A stretch of 64,000 bases of DNA from Candidatus Obscuribacterales bacterium (GCA_019747875.1 JAIEQI010000006.1:1-64000); one strand, 5' to 3'. Positions 27,496 to 37,372 are shown, numbered from the stretch's first letter. The notes: a model not told the origin generated them from the sequence alone. A program made the numbers and translations.

Positions 27496-27617
27496 ACTTT
27501 CGAACTGAGTGAAAGCTCGGCAAATGGTTTCCAAGTGTCGGCTTGGACTCCTATCGTCGACGCCGGGCGTGCGCGCTAAAGTGATGAATGCATGCTTTAG
27601 CAAGGGTTTGCAGATTT

Positions 27618-27648
27618 AACTATATCCCCCCCCGGGGGGATGCCTCGG
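27618..27648 (+). promoter_or_regulatory. C-tract/G-tract palindrome, CsoR-like operator
   Basis: Eight C followed directly by six G, flanked by TAT-AT on the left and AT on the right. AT-flanked C-tract/G-tract palindromes are the known operator type of CsoR/RcnR/FrmR-family repressors, which sense copper, nickel or aldehydes. It lies about 40 bp upstream of the Cys-rich peptide gene and immediately after a TATAT-like -10. No CsoR gene is in the window, so the regulator is inferred. Confidence 0.55.
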
Positions 27649-27677
27649 GAGGGATAAAACACAAAAGGAGAATTCAA

Positions 27678-27821
27678 ATGAAAAAGATGATCGTTATGTC
27701 ACTAGCACTATTGGGACTTGTCTTCGGCGGAATGACGTTGAAGGCTGCGGCTGACGCAAATGCAAATGCTTGCTGCGATGTAAATGCTGCCTGCTGCCCC
27801 GCAAGTCCTTGCTGCAAGTAA
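27678..27821 (+). CDS. Short exported Cys-pair peptide
   Basis: 47 residues: a signal peptide (core about residues 5-24) and a mature part with three CC pairs (ACCDVNAACCPASPCCK). Such a dense thiol peptide would bind soft metals (Cu+, Hg2+, Cd2+) in the periplasm. AAAGGAG lies seven bases before the ATG. It is preceded by the CsoR-like palindrome and followed 18 bp later by another Cys/His-rich exported protein. Confidence 0.8.
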   Translation: MKKMIVMSLALLGLVFGGMTLKAAADANANACCDVNAACCPASPCCK

Positions 27822-27839
27822 AGTAAGCAAAGGGAAATC

Positions 27840-28295
27840 ATGAAAACCAAGTCCGCCATCTGGAATAGTTTTCTAAGCGCGATGTTTTGTGCATTGTTGG
27901 CTTTGCTAGCCATCGTACCGAAGGCTAATTGTTGCTGCGCTCCTATAATGGATTCGCACAACGATAACATCGTCAGCGAATCGCACGATTGTTGCAAGCA
28001 GTCCGTTGAATCGAACGATTCAAAAGCAACTGTCGCTGGAAATCATATTCATATGGATGGTGCGTGCGCCTGTAGCGTTCCGTTTATTGCTGTTTCTGAC
28101 AAGCAATGGAGCAACTTAAGCGCAGATTCAAAAGCAATACAGGCTGATGGTGCTGCCATCACGGCAAAGCATGTGCTTTGCTTGAAGGACGTCCAGGTCG
28201 CTATTGCTGAAGAGAACTTCAACCTGATTGCTCTGCACAACGACGAATTGAAGCCGTCTAAGATCTACTTGCTCAATAGAGCACTTCTGAATTAA
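27840..28295 (+). CDS. Exported Cys/His-rich small protein
   Basis: Signal peptide (about residues 1-30) followed by CCCAPIMDSHND, ESHDCCK and HIHMDGACACS, a cluster of potential metal ligands, then a helical C-terminus without Cys apart from one. It resembles in style the CopL/DUF2946 group of small copper-associated exported proteins, though membership cannot be shown here. Co-transcribed with the Cys-pair peptide and terminated by a good hairpin. Confidence 0.75.
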   Translation: MKTKSAIWNSFLSAMFCALLALLAIVPKANCCCAPIMDSHNDNIVSESHDCCKQSVESNDSKATVAGNHIHMDGACACSVPFIAVSDKQWSNLSADSKAIQADGAAITAKHVLCLKDVQVAIAEENFNLIALHNDELKPSKIYLLNRALLN

Positions 28296-28347
28296 GAAGT
28301 AGAGCATTTTTGCTCCAACTGACTTGCTTACTATGTCCAAGCCCGTT

Positions 28348-28374
28348 GAGGAAGGTAATGAGCCTTCCTTTTTT
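28348..28374 (+). terminator. Intrinsic terminator of the Cys-rich operon
   Basis: GAGGAAGG, a short loop, CCTTCC and then six T. It ends rightward transcription just before the convergent end of the efflux operon. Confidence 0.8.
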
Positions 28375-28395
28375 AGTGTCTTCGAACAACGTTGC

Positions 28396-29748
28396 TTAGG
28401 TCGCTTCGTTATTTTGGAGCGGCTCTTCCTGAACGGTTTCGCCTTCACGCAGATCATCGGACGGGCTTATTATGACCTTCTCATTGCCTTTTAAGCCAAT
28501 GCGAATTTCGACTTCATCGCCAAAGTCTCGTCCGATTTGCACAGGCTGATAGTGCGCTTTTCCATCTTTCACGACAACGACAAACAAGCCGTCGGTTCTT
28601 GTTACTATCGTTGTTCCTGGAACCCGTATCCATGGATCTTGCCTTGCGGTGGTGACGGTGACCTCAGCATACATTCCTGGAAGAAGCGCATGATCTTTGT
28701 TGAGAATTTTGATTTCAGTCATTCGCGTTCTGGTATTGGGATCCAGTGCACCACTAACATTGGTGACTGTTCCTTCAAATAATCTCTCTGGAAATTCTGG
28801 AACATTCACTTTGGCGGTCATGCCTGTCCGCAAATAACGAGCTATGCGTTGAGGCACGCTGACGTAAATTCGCAGCGCGTCGATCTTCGCCATTTGGTAG
28901 AGCTCAAGATTGGTGGATTGGCTTCCCTTTGTGATCAAAGCACCGGGGTCTACTTTCCTTGCCGTAATAACGCCGTCAAATGGCGCATAGACCTTTTGAA
29001 AGCTCTGCTCAGCTGTTAAACGATCCACATCAGCTTGTTTGGCTTTTACGTTAGCTTGCGCTTGCCGGACTGAAGCTTTTGATGCTTCTACAGCCGATTG
29101 TGCTGCCTTCAAGTTCGCTTGTTGAGCCGCAAGTTCAGCGGTCGAGACATCCAAGCTTCTGACTTTCTCGTCTCGGCTTTGTTGGCTGACCGTACCCCGC
29201 TCGGCCATATCCTGCCAACGCTTTGCCGTTACTGTCGTGTAAGCAACGTTCGCCTGAGACCGCTCGACATCAGCTTTAGCTGTGAGCTCTTTTGCTTGCG
29301 ATTCCTTCAGATTAGCTTTTTGGGTATCCAGTTGGGCGAGGGATTCGAGCAAATCTGCTTTGGATTGAGCTAGTGCATCATCGACCGTGGGCGTATCGAT
29401 GCTAGCTAGAAGTTGTCCTTTCTTGACCGAATCGCCGATATCGACAAGGCGCGAGGTGAGGTAGCCGTCAACACGCGCATAAATTGTGGTGTAGAGTATG
29501 GCGTCTATATTGCCTGGCAGTGTGATGGATTCTGACAAAGCGGCTGGATGTGATGTGATAGTGCGCACGTGCGGAATGGCGCCGACTGTTTCATCATGCA
29601 TCGTTTTCAATTCGGACTTGCGCTCGATTCTTGGAAGCAGACCGACGGCAAATAGACCGCCTAGCCCTATTACCAGCAGGATCACGAAGATGATAATTCC
29701 TCCTGGACCCTTCTTTGGTTGCATTGCATACGGTTGAGATTCTGCCAT
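28396..29748 (-). CDS. RND efflux periplasmic adaptor (MFP/HlyD family)
   Basis: One N-terminal membrane anchor (about residues 17-38) and the standard adaptor layout: first lipoyl half-motif (ARVDGYLTSRLVDIGDSVKKGQ), a long Gln/Ala/Lys-rich coiled-coil hairpin (about 125-245), second lipoyl half (VYAPFDGVITARKVDPGA), then beta-barrel and membrane-proximal domains. It couples the inner-membrane pump to an outer-membrane channel. Third gene of the operon, 3 bp after the second RND gene. The usual order is adaptor first, so its last place here is uncommon. Confidence 0.93.
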   Translation of the reverse strand: MAESQPYAMQPKKGPGGIIIFVILLVIGLGGLFAVGLLPRIERKSELKTMHDETVGAIPHVRTITSHPAALSESITLPGNIDAILYTTIYARVDGYLTSRLVDIGDSVKKGQLLASIDTPTVDDALAQSKADLLESLAQLDTQKANLKESQAKELTAKADVERSQANVAYTTVTAKRWQDMAERGTVSQQSRDEKVRSLDVSTAELAAQQANLKAAQSAVEASKASVRQAQANVKAKQADVDRLTAEQSFQKVYAPFDGVITARKVDPGALITKGSQSTNLELYQMAKIDALRIYVSVPQRIARYLRTGMTAKVNVPEFPERLFEGTVTNVSGALDPNTRTRMTEIKILNKDHALLPGMYAEVTVTTARQDPWIRVPGTTIVTRTDGLFVVVVKDGKAHYQPVQIGRDFGDEVEIRIGLKGNEKVIISPSDDLREGETVQEEPLQNNEAT

Positions 29749-29751
29749 GGT

Positions 29752-32700
29752 TTACTCAGCTTCCTTAATCGCTGTAACTTTGTTTTTTGCGTGCCCTTTG
29801 CTTAAAAGGCTAAATACCAGAGGTACAAAAAGTAGTGTCGAGAATGTAGCTACCGTCAAGCCGCCAATTACTGCGCGCCCAATCGGGGCATTCTGTGAGC
29901 CTCCTTGACCCGAACCGATAGCCATCGGAATCATCCCGATGATCATTGCAAACGCTGTCATGATGACTGGGCGGAAGCGCTGATATCCAGCGTTAAGTGC
30001 TGCATTGAATCCATCGAATCCTTCCTGCCTTTGCTCGTTTGCGAACGTGACCATAAGGATGGAATTTGCAGATGCTACCCCGATTGTCATGATCGTGCCC
30101 ATCAAAGCCGGCACGCTGAATGTTGTTTGGGTTATGAAAAGACTCCAGATGATCCCGGAGAAAGCACCGGGGATCGCCATTAGGATTATGAGCGGATCCT
30201 TCCACGATTGAAAGTTCACGACAAGCAGCAAATAAACGAGGACGACTGCAAAAATCAATCCGAAGAGAAGGGCTTCAAATGCCGTTAGCATGCTGTGCAC
30301 CTGCCCTCCCATCGTTATGAAGCTGCCTCGCGGAAGTTTGGGTTCATATGTTTTGAGAATCTTTTTGATTTCCCTGGCGACTCCGCCAAGGTCTCTTTCC
30401 TGGCAAGCTGCATAAATATCAAACACCGGTTGCGCATTCAGGTGATTAACCACGGCCGGTGTCGCAGCCCTCGTCGGAACCGCCAGGTTCGTCAACATTT
30501 CCGGCTGCGGTTTATATGATTGCTGTGCTTGCGCGTCAGCTTGTTCTCCGGCTTGTGGCGTGATGGACATGATACGCACATCGTCGAGCGAACGAATTCG
30601 ATACTGCGGTGTGTAAGCTGCCAGATTGTAGTTAACGCCGTTTTGTGGATTCAACCAGAAGTTAGGACTTACCTGGAAGCTGTTGCTCAAATTAACCAAC
30701 AGGGAATTAGAAACGTCTCGTTGCGTAAGTCCCATTTGATTGGCTCTCGTTCTGTCAACGTTGTAGATGTATTGTGGAGCGTTAACAACCTGGTGCACGC
30801 ATACATCTACCGCCCCCGGGATTTTTTGAATCTCGCGTTTGATGTCTTGAGCGATCTGGTAGTTCTTTGCCGGTTCAATTCCGCAGATGCGAACATCAAT
30901 AGGCGCCGGTAATCCGGCATTGAGAATCTGCGTCACGATGTCGGCTGGTTGGAAGTAATAACTCACTTCTGGGTAATCACGGCTTAAGAGCCTGCGAATT
31001 TCTTTCTGGTAATAACCAATCGGATGTCGCTTGTGCTCGCTCAAGGAGATCAGAATTTCACCGTCAGCCTCACTAAACGTCTGGCTGTCAGAGAAAGCGT
31101 AGTTGACACCGGATACGGGAATGCCGATGTTGTCTGTAATGACGTCAATCTCGTCTGTGGGAATGATTTTGCGGATGCTGCCTTCGATTCGCTTAAAGAT
31201 GCGCTCGGTTTCCTCCACGCGTGTCCCTGGTCGAGCCACTACGTGCAGGCGCAACTGCCCTGCGTCGATTGTTGGAAAGAAGTCCTCCCCAATTTGTGGT
31301 AGGAGGAAAAAAGACAAAATGTAGAATCCGACAAATGCCGAAATCCCTAGTTTGGGATGACGCAGCACCCACTCCAGACCGCCGTGGTAGTGCTCACGGG
31401 CAGATTCGAAAATGCCGTCGATGAACTGGTAGATTTGTCCGAAGAAGGAAGGCTTTTTCTTGATGCCTGTTTTTTGTTCCTCCATTTTCTGCTCGTGTTC
31501 GTGTGCCAGAAGCGTCTTCGACATAAGTGGCACAATAGTTCGCGAGAGACCGTAAGAGGCTAGCATCGCAAAGACGACTGCCATTCCTAACGGCACGAAA
31601 AGCGATCGAGAAGGTTCAGTCAAAAATACGAGGGGAACAAATACGATACAAATCGAGAGAGTGGAAACAAATGCCGGAAGCGCAACTTGTTCAGCTCCAT
31701 CGAGGATCGCCTTGACGATGTCCTTACCCATATCCATGTTTCGGTGTACGTTTTCAATTTCGACGGTTGCATCATCCACCAACATGCCAACCGCCAATGC
31801 CAACCCACCCAAAGTCATGGAGTTGATTGTTTGACCACAAATGTGCAAGCCAATAATCGAGCAAAACATCGCCAGCGGAATCGAGGTCGCAACGATCAAG
31901 GTGCTGCGCCAACTTCCCAACAAGGCCAGCATCATAAGTGCGGTTAAGCCTGCAGCTGTTGCTGCTTCGCGGATGACGTCCTCGACGCATTCGCGCACGA
32001 AAATGGATTGGTCGGTGAGGACTGAAATAACGCATTCTTTTGGCACCATTTTATTGATGCGCGGCAATGCTTCCTTGATGCGATTAACAACTGCCAGTGT
32101 GGAGGCGTCGCCGTTTTTTAGGATGTTGAAGAGTACCGCACGCCGCCCATCCTTGTTAACAACGTTGAGCTGAGGAATGTAGCCATCGTGCACATGCGCC
32201 ACATCTTTTACAAAAACAACAGCTCCATTACTTGATGATTTCAAAGGAATGTTGTTTAGATTGTCGAGTACGGTGGGGACGTTATTGAGCGTCATGATGT
32301 ACTCATAGGTTCCCATCTTCGCTGTCCCACTCGGTGCGATGATGCTTTGCGAATTGATCGTCTGCACCACATCATTGGCAGAGAGTCCCGTTGCCACGAG
32401 CGCTTGCGGGTCCAAATCGATCATCACTTCCCTGTACTTGCCGCCATAGGGAAATGGGATGGTGGCGCCCTGGATTGTGGCAAGCTGAATGCGCACGAAA
32501 TTGTTTGCAATATCGAAAAGCGTTGCTTCCGAAAGGGTCTTGCTGCCGATTTGTAATTGGATTACCGGTACGTCGGTTGCGCTGGAGACCGTTACGAATG
32601 GCGGCGTAATTCCCGGGGGGAGGTAGTTGATAACGGCGTTTCCAACTGATGTCACCATCGCTACCGACTGTCCGATGTCGGTGCCTTTGTGTAGATAGAC

Positions 32701-32979
32701 TTTGATGACGCTCATTCCGGAAACAGACATTGATTCCATGTGATCAATTCCATTTACTGTTGAAGTCAGCCATGTCTCGGTTACTGTGGTGACGAGGTTC
32801 TCTATGTAATATGGAGACATGCCGGTGTAGGTCCAGACGCAACTGACGATTGGAACGTCAATGCTCGGGAAAATGTCAACCGCCATCTGCGCAATCGATA
32901 GGATGCCGAATATGGCAATTGATAATGCCATAACAACGATGGTGTGGGCTTGTTTTAGCGCTAATTCAACTATCCACAT
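29752..32979 (-). CDS. RND efflux pump, MdtC-like partner
   Basis: A 1075-residue HAE1-type RND pump with the full AcrB-like layout: TM1, a large porter domain, TM2-6, a cytoplasmic linker, TM7, a second porter domain and TM8-12. The proton-relay Asp pair is in AVGMLVDDATVEIENV, and the GQGGSQNAPIG and TIGVASANSILMVTF motifs are intact. It exports organic compounds using the proton gradient. Two tandem RND genes with one adaptor recall MdtABC, in which two different RND chains form a mixed trimer. Sequence is close to its neighbour at 32981. Confidence 0.94.
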   Translation of the reverse strand: MWIVELALKQAHTIVVMALSIAIFGILSIAQMAVDIFPSIDVPIVSCVWTYTGMSPYYIENLVTTVTETWLTSTVNGIDHMESMSVSGMSVIKVYLHKGTDIGQSVAMVTSVGNAVINYLPPGITPPFVTVSSATDVPVIQLQIGSKTLSEATLFDIANNFVRIQLATIQGATIPFPYGGKYREVMIDLDPQALVATGLSANDVVQTINSQSIIAPSGTAKMGTYEYIMTLNNVPTVLDNLNNIPLKSSSNGAVVFVKDVAHVHDGYIPQLNVVNKDGRRAVLFNILKNGDASTLAVVNRIKEALPRINKMVPKECVISVLTDQSIFVRECVEDVIREAATAAGLTALMMLALLGSWRSTLIVATSIPLAMFCSIIGLHICGQTINSMTLGGLALAVGMLVDDATVEIENVHRNMDMGKDIVKAILDGAEQVALPAFVSTLSICIVFVPLVFLTEPSRSLFVPLGMAVVFAMLASYGLSRTIVPLMSKTLLAHEHEQKMEEQKTGIKKKPSFFGQIYQFIDGIFESAREHYHGGLEWVLRHPKLGISAFVGFYILSFFLLPQIGEDFFPTIDAGQLRLHVVARPGTRVEETERIFKRIEGSIRKIIPTDEIDVITDNIGIPVSGVNYAFSDSQTFSEADGEILISLSEHKRHPIGYYQKEIRRLLSRDYPEVSYYFQPADIVTQILNAGLPAPIDVRICGIEPAKNYQIAQDIKREIQKIPGAVDVCVHQVVNAPQYIYNVDRTRANQMGLTQRDVSNSLLVNLSNSFQVSPNFWLNPQNGVNYNLAAYTPQYRIRSLDDVRIMSITPQAGEQADAQAQQSYKPQPEMLTNLAVPTRAATPAVVNHLNAQPVFDIYAACQERDLGGVAREIKKILKTYEPKLPRGSFITMGGQVHSMLTAFEALLFGLIFAVVLVYLLLVVNFQSWKDPLIILMAIPGAFSGIIWSLFITQTTFSVPALMGTIMTIGVASANSILMVTFANEQRQEGFDGFNAALNAGYQRFRPVIMTAFAMIIGMIPMAIGSGQGGSQNAPIGRAVIGGLTVATFSTLLFVPLVFSLLSKGHAKNKVTAIKEAE

Positions 32980-32980
32980 T

Positions 32981-35900
32981 CTAGGGCTCCAATACCGTTG
33001 ACGGTGCGCTTGTCGTTTGCATTTTTTGCTTCTTGCTCAAGCTGAAAATAAGGGGAACGAAAAATAGTGTAGAGAAGGTCGCAACGATCAAGCCACCGAT
33101 AACAGCTCGACCAATAGGTGCATTTTGAGAGCCTCCTTGCCCGCCCCCTATAGCCATTGGAATCATCCCTATAATCATTGCTGTTGCCGTCATCATCACT
33201 GGACGGAATCGCTGATAGCCTGCATTTAAGGCAGAATCAAATGCATTGAATCCCTCCGCTTTTTGTTCATTGGCGAAAGTGACCATCAAAATTGAATTTG
33301 CCGACGCCACACCAATGGTCATAATCGCTCCCATCAGCGCTGGAATGCTGAAGGTTGTCTGCGTAATGAATAAGCTCCATGTGATACCAGATAATGCCCC
33401 TGGTATCGCCATCAAAATAATGAGGGGATCCGTCCACGATTGAAAATTGACGACAAGCAAGAGGTAAACCAGCAACACTGCAAACCCCAACCCAGCAGTC
33501 AGCGCGATAAATGCCAGGTTCATACTAAAGACCTGACCACCGACGAAAAGAAAGGTGCCTCGCTGAATGGTCTTCTTGTATTTCTCTACTATTTTTTTGA
33601 TGTCCTCTGAGACTGCTCCCAGATCCCGGTTTTGGCAGGCGGCGTAAATGTCGTAGCATGGTTGGACGTTTACGTGGTTGGCAACGGCGGGCGTAATCGT
33701 TCTCGTGAACGAAGCGACATTAGTCAGAACCGGGGGCTGCTCATATCGTTGAGTTTTCATGCTTGGCGAAATCGGCATCATCCGCACGTCGTCAGTTGAA
33801 CGAAGACTGTCAGTAGGCACGATTGTGGTTAAGTTGTAGTTGATTCTATTTGATCGATTGAGCCAGAAGTTCGGGTTTGTTTGGAAGCTGCCGCTCAGTG
33901 CCGTAAGGAAGGAATTTGAAACGTCTTTTTGGGTTACACCCATTTCTTTGGCGCGAGTTCGATCGACTTCCCAAAAAATGTGGGGAGCGTTTACAACCTG
34001 GTGCAGCGATACGTCGGCGGTGCCGACAACGTGTTTTATTTCAGCTTCTATCTTCTTGGCCAGTTCATAGTTTTCTTTGCGTTTTTGTCCTAAGACTTTC
34101 ACGTCAATCGGTGCCGGCAATCCTGCGTTAAGAATCTGAGTAACGATGTCTGCCGGTTGGAAATAGAATTTTAGTTCGGAGAATTTTTTTCGCATCATGG
34201 CGCGAACCTGATTTTGATACCATTCCGTTTGATGCTTCCGTTTGTCAGTGAGACTGACAAGTATTTCGCCGTCAGCTTCGCTCACCGTTTGGCTGTCTGA
34301 AAGCGCGTAGTTAATTCCGCTTACGGGCAATCCAATGTTGTCGACAACTAATTCAATTTCGCCCTTTGGCAGGGTCTCCTTAATTGCCGCCTCAACCTTC
34401 TTGAAGATGCGCTCTGTTTCCTCGACCCTTGTGCCTGGTGCGGCACAAACGTGTAAGCGTAGCTGCCCTCCATCAATGGTTGGAAAATAGTCTCGCCCAA
34501 TAATTGGAATCAGACTCAATGAGAAAACATAGAATATGACGAAAAGAGGAATAATGAGTCCCGGGTGAAGCAAGACGTAGTTGAGCGTGCTTTTATAGCG
34601 CTCTCGCAGTGCCTCGAAATTGTCATCAATGAAATAATGAATGGCACTAAATATATTTGTCTTCTGGCGTTTGATCCCGGGAGCGCCGGCATCCTGCCGG
34701 CTTCTCTGTTCTGAGGGTTCTGGATCTCGCTGTTCATGGTGCTGATTCGCCAAAAGATACTTCGACATCAGCGGAACAACGGTTCGCGACAAACCGTAGG
34801 AAGCAAGCATGGCAAACGTCACGGACATACCGAGCGGGACGAAGAGCGAGCGTGATGGTTCTGTCAGAAATACCAAGGGCACAAATACAATGCAGATAGA
34901 CATTGTTGAAACTGCTGCCGGCAACGCGACTTGTTGTGCACCATCCAGAATTGCTCGCACTATATCCTTGCCCATCGCCATATTGCGGTGAACATTCTCA
35001 ATTTCAACGGTAGCATCATCCACGAGCATACCAACGGCAAGAGCCAATCCACCTAATGTCATAGAGTTTATGGTTTGACCTGTGATGTCCAGGCAAATAA
35101 GAGCAGACAAAATCGCAAGAGGGATTGAGGTCGCCACGATCAGAGTGCTTCGCCAGCTGCCCAAGAGGGCAAGTATCATCAATGCTGTAAGCCCAGCAGC
35201 CGTACAAGCTTCTCGAACGACTTCCAAGACGCATTCTCTTACGAACGTAGATTGATCGGTAAGTACTTCGATCTTGCAATCAGGCGGCACCAAACTGCGA
35301 ATTCTAACTAGCGCTTCCTTTACTCGGTTTACCACCGTCAGTGTGGATGCTTCACCGCTCTTCAATATATTGAACAACACGCCCCGTTTCCCGTTGATGT
35401 TTACCACATTCAATTGTGGTGGGCTGCCATCATGAACGTGCGCGACATCTTTGAGGAATACGACCGCGCCGTCCTTGGACTTTACGGGAATGTTGTTGAG
35501 CTGCTCGATCTGATCGGGAATGCTGTTGAGATCGATAATGTATTCATAGCTTCCCATCTTGGCTGTGCCGGTGGGATGGAGTACGTTTTGCGAGTTAACA
35601 ACATTCACGATAGTTGCAGCTGACAGCTGAGTTGCATAAAGCGCTTTAGGATCCAGATCGATCATCACCTGGCGGTATTTGCCGCCATAGGGGAATGGAA
35701 TTCGAGTCCCTTGAACCGTGGCCAGTTGCGAGCGTATCAGGTTATTTGCAATGTCGAACAATTGTGCCTCATTGAGAGTATCGCTTCGAATACCAAGTTG
35801 AATGACCGGCACGTCGGTGGCACTAGATGCGGTGACAAAGGGTGGGTTGATGCCGCGAGGTAGTTGTCGCAGAATGGCAGTCCCGACTGAGCAGACCATA

Positions 35901-36220
35901 GCGACATCCTCGCCAACGTTAGTGCCCTTGTTCAAATAAACTTTGATAACGCTAAGTCCGCTTACGGAGATGGATTCCATTCGCTGAATTCCATTGATAG
36001 TTGAAGTCAATGCGCGTTCGGTCACTGTCGTTATCATGTTTTCCATGAAGTACGGTGACATGCCTGTATAGGTCCAGGCGCAGCTCACTATCGGAATATC
36101 GATGACAGGGAAAATATCGATCGCCATTCGCTTAATCGAAATGACACCAAAAATCACAATGGCAATTGCCATTGATACGAACGTATAGGGACGACCCAAC
36201 GCGAGCTCTACAATCCACAT
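32981..36220 (-). CDS. RND efflux pump, MdtB-like partner
   Basis: A 1079-residue RND pump, first gene of the operon and paralogue of the next one. All core motifs are present (GMLVDDATVEIENV with the TM4 Asp pair, GGQGGSQNAPIG). The cytoplasmic linker after TM6 carries an extra stretch of roughly 14 residues not present in the partner (PEPSEQRSRQDAGAP); it is encoded by a palindromic repeat element at 34679-34701. Substrates are not predictable. Porter-domain Met clusters typical of CusA were not seen, so copper is not indicated. Confidence 0.94.
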   Translation of the reverse strand: MWIVELALGRPYTFVSMAIAIVIFGVISIKRMAIDIFPVIDIPIVSCAWTYTGMSPYFMENMITTVTERALTSTINGIQRMESISVSGLSVIKVYLNKGTNVGEDVAMVCSVGTAILRQLPRGINPPFVTASSATDVPVIQLGIRSDTLNEAQLFDIANNLIRSQLATVQGTRIPFPYGGKYRQVMIDLDPKALYATQLSAATIVNVVNSQNVLHPTGTAKMGSYEYIIDLNSIPDQIEQLNNIPVKSKDGAVVFLKDVAHVHDGSPPQLNVVNINGKRGVLFNILKSGEASTLTVVNRVKEALVRIRSLVPPDCKIEVLTDQSTFVRECVLEVVREACTAAGLTALMILALLGSWRSTLIVATSIPLAILSALICLDITGQTINSMTLGGLALAVGMLVDDATVEIENVHRNMAMGKDIVRAILDGAQQVALPAAVSTMSICIVFVPLVFLTEPSRSLFVPLGMSVTFAMLASYGLSRTVVPLMSKYLLANQHHEQRDPEPSEQRSRQDAGAPGIKRQKTNIFSAIHYFIDDNFEALRERYKSTLNYVLLHPGLIIPLFVIFYVFSLSLIPIIGRDYFPTIDGGQLRLHVCAAPGTRVEETERIFKKVEAAIKETLPKGEIELVVDNIGLPVSGINYALSDSQTVSEADGEILVSLTDKRKHQTEWYQNQVRAMMRKKFSELKFYFQPADIVTQILNAGLPAPIDVKVLGQKRKENYELAKKIEAEIKHVVGTADVSLHQVVNAPHIFWEVDRTRAKEMGVTQKDVSNSFLTALSGSFQTNPNFWLNRSNRINYNLTTIVPTDSLRSTDDVRMMPISPSMKTQRYEQPPVLTNVASFTRTITPAVANHVNVQPCYDIYAACQNRDLGAVSEDIKKIVEKYKKTIQRGTFLFVGGQVFSMNLAFIALTAGLGFAVLLVYLLLVVNFQSWTDPLIILMAIPGALSGITWSLFITQTTFSIPALMGAIMTIGVASANSILMVTFANEQKAEGFNAFDSALNAGYQRFRPVMMTATAMIIGMIPMAIGGGQGGSQNAPIGRAVIGGLIVATFSTLFFVPLIFSLSKKQKMQTTSAPSTVLEP
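34679..34701 (-). repeat. Palindromic REP-like element inside an RND gene
   Basis: On the minus strand GCCGGC-AGGAT-GCCGGC followed by GCTCCC. It sits in frame in the linker between the two halves of the pump, exactly where the paralogous pump lacks residues. The architecture (stem, AGGATG, stem, GCTCC) matches the intergenic elements at 48001-48305. Confidence 0.75.
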
Positions 36221-36475
36221 TTTGAGCTACCTTGGGTTTCGCAAAAATTCTGCCATTTTTTCTCAGTTTGTGCGGTGCCGAAGCACATGACAAGCCCCTC
36301 TCGCGGCAGTCCCGAAATTATAGCAAGTGCAGCCGACTAGGAGGCCGTCCCCTGAGCAGTTCACAGGGTTTTTCCGGTGTTGGCAAGATGGAGGTGAAAC
36401 TAAGATCAAATAAGAGAAAAACAGTGCATGAGGGCATATCAACTGTACAGCTGCTTTTGAACGAGGCAAAAAAGG

Positions 36476-37372
36476 ATGACGGGAAAACGCCAGGACATTG
36501 ATTGGATAGACGCTTCGCGGATAAGCGTTGCGACACCTTGCCATGTTGATTGGGACACGATGAGTGGCGATGAAAGAAAACGTTTTTGCGGGAATTGCAA
36601 GAAAAACGTTTATAACCTATCGGATATGCCCGAGAAGGAAGCCACTTCGTTCATTTCGAAAGAAGTTGGGGCTGGTCGCGTGCCGTGCATCCAATTTTAT
36701 CAACGTGAGGATGGCACGATATTGTTCGATAATTGTCCGGTTGCACTTCGGAAGGTTCGTGATGCTGCCCGGCGGACCTTCAAAGTCGTTGCCTCACTAG
36801 TTTCTTTATGTTTGAGCGTTGCTACGGCCATCGCTGCGCCATCATCTTCTGCGCAGAGTTCCAAGGCTGGTGCGGCGGGCAAATCGGCAACGGGAGCCAA
36901 GCCCGATCCAGTAAAGGCAGTGCGTGACCTGGTTAAGGAGCAAGAACTTGCCAATTCGAAATCTGGGGCTGCTCTGAATGACGCGCCGACAGCACCAAAA
37001 AATGCCGAAAAGAAGCGCAGCGGTCCTGAATCGGAAGGCTGGCTGCGTGGGGACTACATGGATCCCAAGTTGGTCTCGCCGCTAGGCAAAAAGGTCACAA
37101 TAATTCCGGGATGCTCATCTGATCCTTCAGCGCCCGCAACAGATAGTAAAACTCCGGGCGCGTCCGGTTCGGGTGAATCTTTACCAGTAAAGGGCGAAAT
37201 GTACATTCCACCTGCAAAGAAGCCCGGCGCGGGTTCTACTCTTCCTCCTTCTGCTCCTGTCACCATAGCGCCGCCGGAGATTGTGCCCTCAAAAACGATG
37301 GTTCAGGGACAATTCGTGGTTCGTCCTGTCGCGAAAGAAGCTCCGAAGGAGCCAAAACAAAGATCCGATTGA
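36476..37372 (+). CDS. Membrane protein with CxxC 'GDERxRFCxxC' motif
   Basis: The cytoplasmic N-terminus has PCHVDWDTMSGDERKRFCGNC and VYNLSDM (Cys 22, 38, 41), then Cys 71 and 87. I know this motif from many bacterial proteins of unknown function, often in front of one membrane segment. It probably forms a small metal or disulfide centre. One membrane segment follows (about 101-122) with a Pro/Ala/Lys-rich tail outside. It is divergent from the RND operon and 117 bp upstream of the Ser/Thr kinase. Function unknown. Confidence 0.75.
   Translation: MTGKRQDIDWIDASRISVATPCHVDWDTMSGDERKRFCGNCKKNVYNLSDMPEKEATSFISKEVGAGRVPCIQFYQREDGTILFDNCPVALRKVRDAARRTFKVVASLVSLCLSVATAIAAPSSSAQSSKAGAAGKSATGAKPDPVKAVRDLVKEQELANSKSGAALNDAPTAPKNAEKKRSGPESEGWLRGDYMDPKLVSPLGKKVTIIPGCSSDPSAPATDSKTPGASGSGESLPVKGEMYIPPAKKPGAGSTLPPSAPVTIAPPEIVPSKTMVQGQFVVRPVAKEAPKEPKQRSD

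Noticed and set aside
30520-31302. Open frames antisense to the RND genes
   Set aside because: They follow the codon pattern of the opposite strand, lack ribosome sites and break up the well-conserved pump sequence.
28396-36220. Copper/silver (Cus-type) efflux system
   Set aside because: Although next to metal-binding genes, the pumps are HAE1/MdtBC-like and I saw no Met-triad pattern typical of CusA; the operon is convergent with the Cys-rich genes, not part of them.
36388-36501. 37-residue frame overlapping the start of the Cys-motif membrane protein
   Set aside because: No ribosome site, and it overlaps the better supported start at 36476.
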